Below are positions 1-9,496 of a stretch of 64,000 nucleotides of DNA, piece after piece. The translations under genes were made by a program, and so were the position numbers. This stretch comes from Nemopilema nomurai. Lineage: Eukaryota; Cnidaria; Scyphozoa; Rhizostomeae; Rhizostomatidae. Within the stretch, counting starts at the first letter, position 1, and every line of letters starts with the position of its first letter. The notes under the pieces were generated by a model. It was not told the DNA's origin, did no database searches, and saw only the letters and a list, made by a program, of their open reading frames with translations. Where the stretch lies: positions 62,001-126,000 of the forward strand of contig ML133447.1 of assembly GCA_003864495.1 (NCBI GenBank). Direction: 5' to 3'.

Positions 1-959
1 ATATGGTTAAGAACGCTTTTAACCTTAGCGATAGAACGCTTTTAATGTATTTTGGTAATCCATACTTTCCACACGCACCATTTTTTCAAAACTTCGCTAA
101 ATACTTTCCGTTTCCAAGGCGGATTATGTTTGATAAGTCAAAAGGGCGTGCCTTTAAGCTTTGCATAGCAGAAGGTAAGAAAACATTATTCCAATGAACT
201 AATATTTATTCAATTGTTAATGAACCTTATTTTTCTAAAAATAACCTATTAGAATTAGAAAGCGGTGCTAAGAAACTACCGCTATTAGGTGCTACTTCTT
301 TATATGGTGAACCCTTAGCATTAGCCGGTGCAATTTACCCCGAACAAACATTAAGAAAAATTAAATATTTTACTAATCCGTTATCCGTAGTTAATATTCA
401 CGACTACACGATCGACGTATGGGCTGGACTGGACTATGGTTTCACCCGTGATCCTTCCGCTTTCGTTTGAGGGTTCAAAGATACAATAAGCAAAAAAATA
501 TTTATTATGGACGCATTCAAAACGAGCTCATCACAAGCGGGCGAGTTTGATACTTTACAATTTGCTAATCAAGTGTATAGTTTTATTACTCAGCACGTCC
601 TTAAATGGTTAAAATTAACAAAGAAACAATTAACAATATGAACTGACTCGCACGCACTCGGTTTAACTAGCTCACTTAATCATCAATTACCGAACCACTT
701 AAAGCACATTATTAGCTTTCGTTCAGTTTCTAAAAAATATGGTGCACCTGTATTAATTATTAATCGGATTGAGAATGTTGTTAATCTAATGAATACAAAC
801 AGAATATTAATGCGAACAAATAGCGCTGGTAATCAATTACTTAAAGAAGAATGAGCGGCAAGTGAATGAGATAAAACGGCTACTAGTTATAAACGGGTTT
901 GTCCCGATGCAACAGGCGACCACTTACAGGACGCATTTGAATATGGCGCCTTAGCTTAG
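1..959 (+). CDS. terL: Terminase large subunit, 5'-truncated by window start
   Basis: This carries codons from residue 163 to the stop of the 480-aa large terminase described in full at 2796. It contains the C-terminal nuclease acids but not the ATPase Walker A or B motifs, which lie before the window. It reads without frameshift and uses TGA as Trp. Confidence 0.9.
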
Positions 960-984
960 TTTCCGTGGCGTATTTGAAACGAAA
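1..984. mobile_element. U0: partial phage genome copy
   Basis: Positions 1-984 match 3280-4263 base for base as far as I compared. They hold only the 3' two thirds of terL and 25 bases beyond its stop. The copy is cut by the window start and by a junction at 985, so it is the end of another genome copy. Confidence 0.9.
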
Positions 985-1014
985 CAATACTCGGTGGTAT
1001 GTTTATACCATTTN
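960..1014. other. Junction between two phage copies, with N
   Basis: Bases 960-984 are the normal sequence after terL. Bases 985-1013 (29 nt) match nothing else I can see in the window and include a small hairpin, GGTAT-GTTT-ATACC. Base 1014 is N. At 1015 the sequence resumes inside the tail gene at ATTACCAATCGG. The expected RuvC-like, early and most late genes are missing here. It could be a scaffold join, a chimeric read or a real rearrangement. Confidence 0.85.
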
Positions 1015-1745
1015 ATTACCAATCGGATATTCAAACATTAAAGATCCCAAGCTAGTGCCGAGTAATTTTGAACCAATATTAACTAAGCAAGCGCTAAATG
1101 ATACTGATATTGTTATTCCGTTCAAAACGGGATTTTTGGATTTACAAACTGGTAATTTGAAGCCTGAAAATGGTGATTTTAATATTCAAAAAATAATTAA
1201 AATACAAACTGGAACTAATTTTAATTTGGATCAAGTATTTAGCCAATATCCAACTTTTAAAATTAAATTTAATTATCAATTTTCAATTACGGGTTCTCAT
1301 CACCAAACTAGCGCTAATCGGTTATTGCAAGGTTCATATGCTTATTTACCAACAATTAACAACTTTATTCAAAATATAATTTTTGAAATTAACAAAGATA
1401 ATTATAAAAATAATGTTAATAGCTTCAAACAAATAATATTTGATACGACTAATTTTCCTACCAAACAAATTAAATTTATTCAAACACATACAGGGTTAAT
1501 AAACGATAGAGTCGTTTATACAAATGGTAAAGTTAAATTAGAATATTTATTTAATTTACAAAAATTAGATAATCACACTTATAAAATTAAATTAAGTAAT
1601 TTTAAGTTATTACAATTCCCGGCAATTACGTCTGGTTATTCTGGTTATTATTGAGAATTAAGTAATTTTTACTTATGATGCTAAATTATTAAATTATAAT
1701 TTTCACTTTTCAATTACGAATTTAGAAATTACAACGGAGGTTTAA
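1015..1745 (+). pseudogene. Tail protein, 3' fragment
   Basis: This is the last quarter of the 898-aa tail protein (see 17831 and 36726), starting mid-gene right after the N at 1014. It has one extra T near 1664, inside a T-run, that other copies lack, so the last codons are out of frame. It has no start of its own and is a by-product of the junction. Confidence 0.85.
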
Positions 1746-1747
1746 AA

Positions 1748-2359
1748 ATGGAATTAACCACTGCCATTTGAAACCAATTAAGGCGTTTAGACTTTAAGAA
1801 GCAACATTTAATTATTGTTAATGGTCGTAATATTCAAGCTTCCACTATGGACTGATGAAAGAATACCGAAACTAATAGCACATGAATTAAAAGAATTGAA
1901 TATACGCCAGTGAATAACTTTAAGGGCTTCGTAGTCGTCTATATTAAAACTATTCAAAAAAGGGCTAATGCAAAAGGCGAGATTAAAACATATACGACAA
2001 AAGGCGGACAATTAACTATTCCTGTTAGCTTTAAGCAATTCGTCGTTTCACTAGCTAGTCCGAATAATGTTAATAACCCGTCCGCACCAGACGGAGTAGG
2101 GACTAAATTATGGACTTCTGTTAATGCTTTTATTGGCGTTTCACAAGAAGAAGGCGGTGAAGGTGAGCAGGCAAAAATAGTGCAAACTTTCAAAGAACAA
2201 AAAAAATTAAGCGGTAAAAGTTATGAAAAAATAACTGGTTGGATCCAAGAAGGTAAAGTTGATAAATTACAAAGAACTATTAACCGCCAGGCAATGATTA
2301 AAAGAAAATATAGTCCCGATCAATTATTAACTATGTTTTTACAACGATTAAGGTTCTAA
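1748..2359 (+). CDS. Late-operon protein, 203 aa, unrecognised
   Basis: I do not recognise this protein. The ATG follows a strong ribosome-binding site (ACGGAGG, about 9 bases upstream) that overlaps the end of the tail gene. It reads through several TGA (Trp) codons. It looks soluble, with a basic C-terminal region ending in an arginine-rich helix and a Gly/Glu-rich patch near residues 135-140. It always lies between the tail gene and the small-terminase candidate and is identical in all four copies as far as I can see. A collar, adaptor or other minor virion protein is a fair guess from position, but nothing in the sequence proves it. Confidence 0.8.
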
Positions 2360-2361
2360 TT

Positions 2362-2793
2362 ATGGATACATTAAAAATTAAAAAACACGGCAACACTAGT
2401 CGCTTAAAAGGGACTAAAATTACAAAGCCCGACGTTAATTTAATGGCCGATGGCGATCGGCGTTTAGGTAAATGAATGCGCCAAGTTCCAAAAATGAGTT
2501 ATTTAAAGCTTATAAGGCAGTCGTCTTTACAGGAGCAAATGGCGTTCTTTGATAAGCTAGAAAATTATATGTTAAACATTAAAGAATGGAAGCATTATAA
2601 CGCTATTAAAAAGTGTGAAAAATATAAGCAGTTAATGTCCTTTCTAAACGAAAGAATGAAAAATACGGCTAAGTTAGACGCCGTTATTGACGAACGGCAA
2701 AAAATACAAATTGATTTTCAATTACCAGACGGATGGGAAGGTGAAGCCGACGATATTCAATTGCACGACTTAAAGAAAGACGAAGATAAATAA
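2362..2793 (+). CDS. Putative terminase small subunit, 143 aa
   Basis: The gene starts two bases after the 203-aa gene and ends two bases before terL, so the three are tightly coupled. The N-terminus is basic (KIKKHG, RLKGTK) and could bind DNA. Residues about 50-115 are mostly helical and charged, and the end is acidic (DLKKDEDK). Size, charge pattern and position directly before the large terminase fit a small terminase that recognises DNA for packaging. No diagnostic helix-turn-helix is obvious, so the call rests on context. One TGA codon (Trp) lies at about residue 38. Confidence 0.55.
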
Positions 2794-2795
2794 TT

Positions 2796-4238
2796 ATGGA
2801 TATTAAAAGTGTTAAGTTGCATAGTTATTTAGGTAAGAATTGACGCTATTATTACCAAATATTAAAGTCCATTAGAAACAATGAACCACTACCAATTGAA
2901 GTAATTAACGAAGCCGGTGGGCGTAAATGTGGTAAGACTTTTAGCGGTAATGTGTTTAGTTGATTAGCAATTATTTTGTTTCCAAATAAGACTTTTACCA
3001 TTTACACAATTAGATTATTACAAGACAAACGAAAAGAAAGCTATGACGAGATAATTAAAGTTGCACCTGATGCTGAAAATGTATTATGGCGTTCTAATAA
3101 ACAACAATTTATTATTCAATCACCAAAAAATAAACAAAGCCAATTTAGATGACAGATCGTCGGTATGTTAGACAGGGGCGTTAAGCGTGGCGTGCAAAAA
3201 CTAGGACTAGCCCGTTTTGATAGCGACTATGTTTTTATCATTTTTGAAGAAGCAAGCGAATTTACTGAAGAACAAATTCATATGGTTAAGAACGCTTTTA
3301 ACCTTAGCGATAGAACGCTTTTAATGTATTTTGGTAATCCATACTTTCCACACGCACCATTTTTTCAAAACTTCGCTAAATACTTTCCGTTTCCAAGGCG
3401 GATTATGTTTGATAAGTCAAAAGGGCGTGCCTTTAAGCTTTGCATAGCAGAAGGTAAGAAAACATTATTCCAATGAACTAATATTTATTCAATTGTTAAT
3501 GAACCTTATTTTTCTAAAAATAACCTATTAGAATTAGAAAGCGGTGCTAAGAAACTACCGCTATTAGGTGCTACTTCTTTATATGGTGAACCCTTAGCAT
3601 TAGCCGGTGCAATTTACCCCGAACAAACATTAAGAAAAATTAAATATTTTACTAATCCGTTATCCGTAGTTAATATTCACGACTACACGATCGACGTATG
3701 GGCTGGACTGGACTATGGTTTCACCCGTGATCCTTCCGCTTTCGTTTGAGGGTTCAAAGATACAATAAGCAAAAAAATATTTATTATGGACGCATTCAAA
3801 ACGAGCTCATCACAAGCGGGCGAGTTTGATACTTTACAATTTGCTAATCAAGTGTATAGTTTTATTACTCAGCACGTCCTTAAATGGTTAAAATTAACAA
3901 AGAAACAATTAACAATATGAACTGACTCGCACGCACTCGGTTTAACTAGCTCACTTAATCATCAATTACCGAACCACTTAAAGCACATTATTAGCTTTCG
4001 TTCAGTTTCTAAAAAATATGGTGCACCTGTATTAATTATTAATCGGATTGAGAATGTTGTTAATCTAATGAATACAAACAGAATATTAATGCGAACAAAT
4101 AGCGCTGGTAATCAATTACTTAAAGAAGAATGAGCGGCAAGTGAATGAGATAAAACGGCTACTAGTTATAAACGGGTTTGTCCCGATGCAACAGGCGACC
4201 ACTTACAGGACGCATTTGAATATGGCGCCTTAGCTTAG
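2796..4238 (+). CDS. terL: Terminase large subunit (packaging ATPase-nuclease), 480 aa
   Basis: This is the motor that pumps DNA into the prohead and cuts it. The N-terminal ATPase shows Walker A at residues 41-48 (GGRKCGKT) and a Walker B-like strand ending F-E-E at 150-152. The C-terminal RNase H-fold nuclease shows GLDYG (D306), TIWTDSH (D377) and HLQDAFEYG (D472). That nuclease domain sets it apart from phi29-type gp16 ATPases, which lack it, and implies cutting of a concatemer. Length is normal for the family. This copy is the only full-length, frame-intact terL in the window; the others carry many one-base losses. The stop faces the convergent RuvC-like gene 31 bases away, with no clear terminator between. 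Confidence 0.93.
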
Positions 4239-4269
4239 TTTCCGTGGCGTATTTGAAACGAAAATATTA

Positions 4270-4742
4270 TTAAAGGTCAATTATATAATCGTGTAGCATT
4301 AATGCGTCGGCTGTGTGTTCGTTAATATTAGGATCTAAACGATATATTGTTTTAGTGTTAATTCTTTTTTTGTTTTACGATCCTGTCCGATTTTTGCACC
4401 ATTGATAACCGACTTATATACTTTTGCTTCGTTAAATACTTTAATTTTTAACTCTTTACTTTCAATTAACTGAGTAAGGTAATAGACTAAATAACCAATT
4501 TGTCTATTTAGATTAGCGGATGTTTTACGAAAAGCACCTGCGTTTTCAAACGAAAAAATATTAATCCGATAATATTTATAATCTAGTGTGTTTGTTTCTA
4601 ACTTATAAATGTTATCGTATTTTTTATAATACAGATTACTATTATTTAATGGTTCAAAACCAGGTAATTTTTGATCGCTAATAATAGCGCCTTTTTTACC
4701 GGCATCTCAGTAAATGTTAATTTTTGATTTTGCTAATGGCAT
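4270..4742 (-). CDS. RuvC-like Holliday junction resolvase (frameshifted copy)
   Basis: The intact form is at 57680-58153 (157 aa). It shows the RuvC-family order of acids: D13 in IYWDAG, E66 in SFENAGAF, then a lysine/glycine stretch and a C-terminal HTADALML with D146. It would cut branched DNA made during recombination or replication before packaging. Here one C is missing near 4332 (ATCTAAACG against ATCTAAACCG elsewhere), shifting the frame late in the gene. In this genotype-A copy the same frame stays open upstream of the ATG through 81 bases absent from genotype B. The gene is the last of the leftward block and converges on terL. Confidence 0.7.
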
Positions 4743-4819
4743 TAATAAAATGGTCGGGGGAAGTGTTGATGATAACCAACTTATTTTTTCAAATAACCCT
4801 TTTCCAGGGAAGAGCCCCG

Positions 4820-4939
4820 ATATTAAAACTACACAGGATGCAATTTTGGTGACTGAATAAGAATAACTAAATAAAATATGAATAAATAAAATTATAAAGC
4901 AAAAATTACTTATTATTGCATCCCGTGTATTTTTAATAT
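4820..4939. repeat. Imperfect long inverted repeat upstream of the resolvase gene
   Basis: Two 24-base arms, 4820-4843 and 4916-4939, are inverted copies with a few mismatches and a spacer of about 72 bases. In genotype B the same arms match perfectly (23513-23633). Here 81 extra bases (about 4743-4819) separate the repeat from the resolvase start. There is no T-run typical of a simple terminator. Region 4743-4952 otherwise holds no gene I can support. Confidence 0.75.
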
Positions 4940-4952
4940 AACATTTTTAATT

Positions 4953-5321
4953 TTACGTTAAAAATATTTTTAACGTTCTTCCGCCGTCTTGGTATTTAAT
5001 CTCCACGTGAGAAGGTATATTACGCCCTTCTTTTAATGTAATCGGCTTATTAGTTCAATTAATTATTTCAATTCTATTAAAGTTATACATAAAATATTTG
5101 TTAATTGACATAAAACCTAGTCCTGCGTTAATGATTTTTTGGTCTTCATAATAATTTTCCATTTTTAATTCGTCCTTTTTGTCTTCTTTATCTTTATCCC
5201 TTAAAATTCAATAGCAATTACAACATACTTCTATTCTTTTGTTATGTGATTTTTCAATTATCATATGTGATTTTTCAGCTACCATAAATTTTTTACATTT
5301 ATAACATTTAATAATATTCAT
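4953..5321 (-). CDS. Small Zn-ribbon protein, 122 aa
   Basis: The ATG at 5321 follows GGAGAC, which overlaps the end of the membrane-protein gene, so the two are co-translated. The N-terminus has two CxxC pairs, C6/C9 and C33/C36, spaced as in a zinc ribbon. A lysine/aspartate-rich linker (about residues 43-54) leads to a C-terminal domain with Trp encoded by TGA. No enzyme motif is visible. It may bind nucleic acid or a host protein. An internal ATG at 5162 would give a 69-aa form without the ribbon, but it lacks a ribosome-binding site. Confidence 0.8.
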
Positions 5322-5326
5322 TTTAT

Positions 5327-5599
5327 TTAGTCTCCTTTTTCAAAATTAAATTTTTCTACTTTTTCTAATAGAAGTAAAATATTTAATTTATTGTTTTGCT
5401 TAATCAATAGTTTTAATCACATTAAACTAATTAAAATAAAAGTAATTGCAACTAATAAATAGAATACTAATTGTAATAATTCGTTGCTTTTTAGTCCCGC
5501 ATTAATAAAATGTAATCCGCTTAAAAGCCAATTAATAATTATATTCGCTAAGCTTATTTTAATTTGTGATTTTAATAATTTAATCTCTGTTTTTATCAT
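5327..5599 (-). CDS. Small membrane protein with two TM segments, 90 aa
   Basis: Two hydrophobic segments, about residues 16-36 and 42-60, are followed by a charged tail rich in Lys and Glu. The start ATGA overlaps the stop of the methyltransferase gene, so translation is coupled. Trp from TGA follows the second segment. Size and topology would allow a holin-like role, but it lies in the early block, so an effect on the host membrane is as likely. I do not recognise the family. Confidence 0.75.
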
Positions 5600-6594
5600 T
5601 GTCTTTTTTTTCCTTTTTTAATCAAAATATAGTTATTTTCAACTGCTTTAATAATGTCTTCCGTTGTCTTTAATTCTGTTTTGCTTTCAAAATTAAATTT
5701 TTGTTGTTTTTCTTTCAATAAAAAATTACTAATATAGTAATCATTAATCGGTTTAATGTTGGCTGCGCTTTCTATATTAGTTAATCCCGACTTTGTCTTT
5801 TTAGCTAATTTAATTAAAAACCCGTTTTTTTGATAATGTAGTGCAATATCTTCTCCGTTGGTATGAATAAATTTAATTCCTTTTTTATCAATTGCTTTAC
5901 AAAATTCTAATGTCTGCTTTCAATTATAATTATTTTTTTTGTAATAAAAATTATCTCGTTTCATACCATAGGGCGGGTCAATGAATACAAAGTCGGCGGG
6001 TGTTATTTCGTCAGGCGTTAATAAAGATACTTTAACGCTATTATTTGCGCAGTAATTTTTAATTCTAAGCAAATACTCCACTAACTTATTTATTTTGTTA
6101 ATTTTTAGATAATCAATAATTAAATTATCTTTTGAATATATTTTGTTATCTAAAATTGGTACGGCGTCCATATCAAAATTTAAGTCCAATAATCTTGGGA
6201 AGACTATTAACTCCTGCGTAATCAATCATAATAACGCCTTAGTATAACCAAATTCAGTTTTATTAAATTTATCTTTAATCACTTTGCATTGCTCTTTATG
6301 ATTATTAAAATAATACATTTTGAATAATAGTTCCATTTCAACAAATAGGCGTTTTTTATCAGGGATCAATTTTCAATGCTTCCAAAACCACATTAAATAA
6401 ATATTGTTATCTCACACTACCGCCTTTTGTGGTTGTAGTGCAAGAATAACAGAACCACTGCCGACAAATGGGTCAATATAGCGCCCTTTAATTGGTGGAA
6501 TAAAGGGTATTATTTCAGTTAAAACTCTACGCTTATTGAACCAAAATAAGTTAATAGTATGTCTATTGCTTTCATTCTTTACATTTTTAAGCAT
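5593..6594 (-). CDS. D12-class DNA adenine-N6 methyltransferase
   Basis: This enzyme moves a methyl group from S-adenosylmethionine to adenine in DNA. In this copy, motif I is DPFVGSG at residues 41-47 and motif IV is DPPY at 206-209, the order typical of Dam/D12 enzymes. No restriction gene lies nearby, so it is probably an orphan enzyme that protects phage DNA or alters regulation. The apparent N-terminus (MLKNVKNES...) is odd. Genotype B starts MKTIDRLLKYIGSKRR, and here an ATG near 6574 begins MKAIDILLTYFGS in another frame, so one base is probably missing at about 6532. The 3' end is W then TAA (TGATAA), overlapping the next gene. The likely true length is about 326 aa. Confidence 0.88.
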
Positions 6595-7217
6595 TTAATA
6601 TCGTCTTTCAAAACACACACTAATGCGCTTTCTAATTCGTCTTTATCAATATTAAAATTATCTAAAACTAATTGTTTATAAATTGATAATTGAATACCAT
6701 AATTAAGAACGTAATAATTACGCTTCTGTTTGCTTCCGCTACTTTTTCAATCAATAACAATATATTTATTAGTTTCTTTATCAAAAAGTAAAGCGTCAAT
6801 TGTTCCACATAATGCAACTTTCGCTATTGAAAAGTCGGCGACTAGTTTTAATTCTGTTGCTACTAATTCAAAACGGGATTTAACTTTGTCTCATCAATTC
6901 TTAAAACTTTTACCAAAAGCGTAATAATCTACTTCTCTAAAACAACTATAATCGGCGTTCTTATTAACAATTAACTCTTCAATAAAGGCGTGGGTTTGTG
7001 TTCCTTTATTAGCGGCAGCATTTAACATTGCTCGGCTTTCTTGTTTTAGAATTAAAAAGTTTTTGCGGCTTCAAGCATTAACACTTGATGCGCTCATTGC
7101 TTCCTTATTTTTGTAGGTGTAAATATGCTTATCAGGGTAGAATTTAAGCAAATTAAATTTTTGATTTAATTTATAAAATTCATTAAATAAATGTTTATAT
7201 TTTTCGTTTATATACAT
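6579..7217 (-). CDS. PD-(D/E)XK nuclease, RecB/Cas4-like, 212 aa
   Basis: Motifs appear in family order: GTQTHAFIE around residues 72-80, E122, GTIDAL with D141, the core VIDWKSS with D156 and K158, and QLSIY (Q176/Y180). This is the pattern of RecB-like, Cas4-like and phage recombination exonucleases that resect DNA ends. It lies just after genes for a coiled-coil protein and a possible ssDNA-binding protein, which suggests a phage recombination or end-processing module. Three Trp are read from TGA. The stop lies just before the likely methyltransferase start. A single-strand annealing partner is not recognised. Confidence 0.85.
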
Positions 7218-7222
7218 TTTAT

Positions 7223-7375
7223 TTAATTACCTGTAATTTCTACAATCAATTTATCGTCTTTAATATGGAGCTCGTTTTCAAGCTCCATTGGTTTTTCAAA
7301 TTCAAAGCTTTTAATTCTTTTTCCGTTAAATTGAATTTCTAATTTTTTGAATTTTTTATAAAAAAGCGTTGGCAT
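7223..7375 (-). CDS. Small protein, 50 aa, unrecognised
   Basis: A short basic-to-acidic protein encoded between the possible ssDNA-binding protein and the nuclease, with starts and stops a few bases apart. It is conserved in genotype B with conservative changes (50 aa again), which supports it as real. The coding region contains a hairpin, GGAGCTCG-TTTT-(C)AAGCTCC, which is perfect in genotype B. No domain is recognised. Confidence 0.7.
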   Translation of the reverse strand: MPTLFYKKFKKLEIQFNGKRIKSFEFEKPMELENELHIKDDKLIVEITGN

Positions 7376-7378
7376 TGT

Positions 7379-7876
7379 TTATTCTCAGTCAAGATTAACT
7401 GCTTTTTTTGGTTTGCTTTTGCTTTTGTTTAGGTCACTTTCTTTTAATAATGGTTGCCCTGGTTCTCTAATTCTTAAAAATGTTTCTGGGCTAAATTTAT
7501 TTCATTTTTGATTAACCACAATAAACGATGTACCAACTTTGGCGATCGGATCAAATGTTTTATAGTGAATACCAGAAACTTTTAATTGATCGACAAACGC
7601 TTTTTTAACCTTATCAAACAATAACCCGTCTCTTACTTCAAATAATCGTTTAAGCACTTCTAAACGCTCACCTGGTTTTAATTTAATCGTTCAATGACGG
7701 GTTCGTGTTTCTGTAATTCCTTTATCGTTTTTTTTGCTATTACCATAAGCGTCGGCAATGAAGTTTGGCGTGTATTCGTCAATTGTATAACCATATACTA
7801 ATAATTCGCCTTTTTCGTTGAACTCAGCGTTCATATCTTCCTTTAATGTAATAATTCCTTTTGCTTCAATAATCAT
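7379..7876 (-). CDS. Possible ssDNA-binding protein, 165 aa
   Basis: The N-terminal part (about residues 1-120) alternates short beta-type stretches and aromatic residues. The C-terminal quarter is a low-complexity Lys/Pro linker ending in an acidic tip (NLDWE). That layout resembles single-stranded DNA-binding proteins, and the neighbour is a RecB-like nuclease, but there is no clear OB-fold signature. Genotype B keeps the N-terminal domain and acidic end (KIDWE) while the linker differs in sequence and length, as expected for a flexible tail. Function is inferred. Confidence 0.7.
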
Positions 7877-7880
7877 TTTT

Positions 7881-8201
7881 TTAATTACCTGTTCCTTCTT
7901 TTTCTTTTTTTATTTGTCTAATAACAACGTCTTCGTTAATTAATGTAGTTCGTTGATATTTTGCTTTTAATTTGTCTATTTTGTTTTTATCTAATTGAAA
8001 CTCGTGCTTCAATATTCCGCTTCAATCAGTCGTTTTACGATGATTTGGATAACGATAATAGATCGTGTTATTACCAACCCGGTATTTTGACGCTTTATCG
8101 ATTTTTTGAACCAACTCTAATTTTAATTGTTTAAGTTTTAATTCGATTGCTTCTTTTTCATTTTTTAATTTAATCAATTCTTTAATTAATTCATTTAACA
8201 T
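7881..8201 (-). CDS. Coiled-coil protein, 106 aa
   Basis: The first 35 residues form a Leu/Lys/Glu heptad pattern (LIKELIKLKNEKEAIELK), then a compact basic domain (KYRVGNNTIYYRY). The start follows GGAGAATAAA. It is the first gene after the inverted-repeat region at 8228. Genotype B has a homologue of 104 aa. No family is recognised; a small host-interaction or recombination accessory protein would fit its place. Confidence 0.75.
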
Positions 8202-8227
8202 TTTATTCTCCTATTCTATTAAAAAAA

Positions 8228-8288
8228 TAGGCGGGTAGTTTATTATGTATTTTGTAAAAAGGTGTATTAAAAAATATGGACCCGCCTA
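8228..8288. ncRNA. Possible structured RNA element with 9-bp inverted repeat
   Basis: TAGGCGGGT (8228-8236) pairs with ACCCGCCTA (8280-8288) around a 43-base core. In genotype B the arms extend to 11 bp. The core is conserved between genotypes more than a plain spacer would be. The flank toward the collagen gene (8289-8323) ends in GTCCTGG on the minus strand in both types. It lies in the 122-base gap between the collagen gene and the coiled-coil gene, so it could be an mRNA leader, processing site or DNA site. The stem is not followed by a T-run on either strand. Confidence 0.5.
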
Positions 8289-8323
8289 CGGATGAGTTTA
8301 TAACGTCGTCCCAGGACAAAGTT

Positions 8324-9496
8324 TTAATTAACTTGTTTTTTTTCTTGTTTATTGATATTTAATAATCGGATACTATGAATGTTTCGATGAATGCGTTGTA
8401 GAGCTAAGTCAATTTTTCCTACTAACGATCTATTTTGTAATTTAATTTCACTATCTGCTCTCTGCATTACATTTCCAATTGATGCTTCTAACGCTTTAAT
8501 TTGTTCTTGTAATTTGGTAATTTCTTTATTTAATTTCGGAATATCAATTATATTTGCTTCTCCTTCATCGAAACCTTGATCGATCATAAAGTTTAAAATT
8601 TGTTCTCTTGTTAATATTTTTCCTGCTAACGCTTTATTTTTTGCTTTAACAAACTCTGCTGTTTGTTTAGCAAAGTTAATTAAAATATTTTGAAACTTAC
8701 CTTCAAAACTATTAACTTTTTTTGCTAACGCTTTATATTTTGCTTCTAACGCTTTAATTTGCACTCCCGACCCTTCAACGAAACCTTGATCGATCATAAA
8801 GTCTAAAATTTGTGCTCTTGTTAATATTTGTCCTTCTAACGCTTTATTTTGTTTTTCTAACGCTTCAATTTTAGAATTATCGGCTGGTGCCCCTGGTTCA
8901 CCTTTTGCTCCTGGTGCTCCTGGTGTTCCTTGCTTACCTTGTTCACCTTTATCACCTTTAACACCTTGTGCACCGTCTGTTCCTGGTTGTCCGTCTTGTC
9001 CGTCTTTACCATTTTGTCCGTCTTTACCTGCTGGACCTTTTGGACCTTGTGGACCTGTATCACCCTTAGGACCTTGTATTCCTTGTGGACCTTGGTCGCC
9101 TTTTGGACCACGTTCACCTTTTTCACCTTGAATTCCTTGTGCACCAGTTTCGCCTGTATCACCTTTTGGACCTACTTCGCCGTCTTTACCTTTTGGACCT
9201 TGTGGACCTGTATCACCTTTGTCACCTTCAACTCCGATTGTTTGTCCTGGTTCGCCTCGTGGGCCGACTGGTCCTGCATCACCTTTGGTACCCGGTTGTC
9301 CGTCTTTACCTTTTGGACCTTGTGGACCTGCTGGTCCTGTTGATTTTTGAACCAGTTTAATTTGGTTTTGTAATTTGGTAATTTCTTTATTTGAATTACC
9401 AACTTTTACTAATGATCCAATCGTTAATAAAATAGCGATTAGCATCATTGTTCCGGCCGCTATTTGCGGTCAATATTTTTTAATTATTTGCTGCAT
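8324..9496 (-). CDS. Membrane-anchored collagen-like protein, 390 aa
   Basis: The ATG at 9496 follows GGAGAAAG. A short basic start and one TM segment (about residues 13-35) form a signal anchor. A coiled coil then leads into 50 Gly-X-Y triplets (about residues 54-204), broken once by a single Ile after GQT. The C-terminal part is coiled coil with an internal duplication around TR(A/E)QIL(D/N)FMIDQGF. The protein should trimerise outside the cell membrane. Because it lies in the early block and carries its own anchor, I infer it acts on the infected host surface (exclusion, adhesion or virion attachment) rather than as a virion part. Genotype B carries a shorter allele with a different C-terminus. 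Confidence 0.88.

Noticed and set aside
1808..2193. Minus-strand frames of 67 and 79 aa opposite the 203-aa gene
   Set aside because: They are antisense to a well-supported gene with a strong ribosome-binding site, and repeat in each copy only because that gene does.
4239..4269. Terminator between terL and the resolvase gene
   Set aside because: No GC stem with a T-run on either strand in these 31 bases.
5917..6225. Separate 101-105 aa methyltransferase gene
   Set aside because: It is the middle of the methyltransferase, isolated only by TGA codons and, in U2, a missing T.
8930..9360. Open frames of 91 and 137 aa on the plus strand
   Set aside because: They are antisense to the collagen-like gene and stay open only because of its three-base periodic Gly-X-Y codons; no ribosome-binding site. 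The same holds at 27523, 46409 and 62164.
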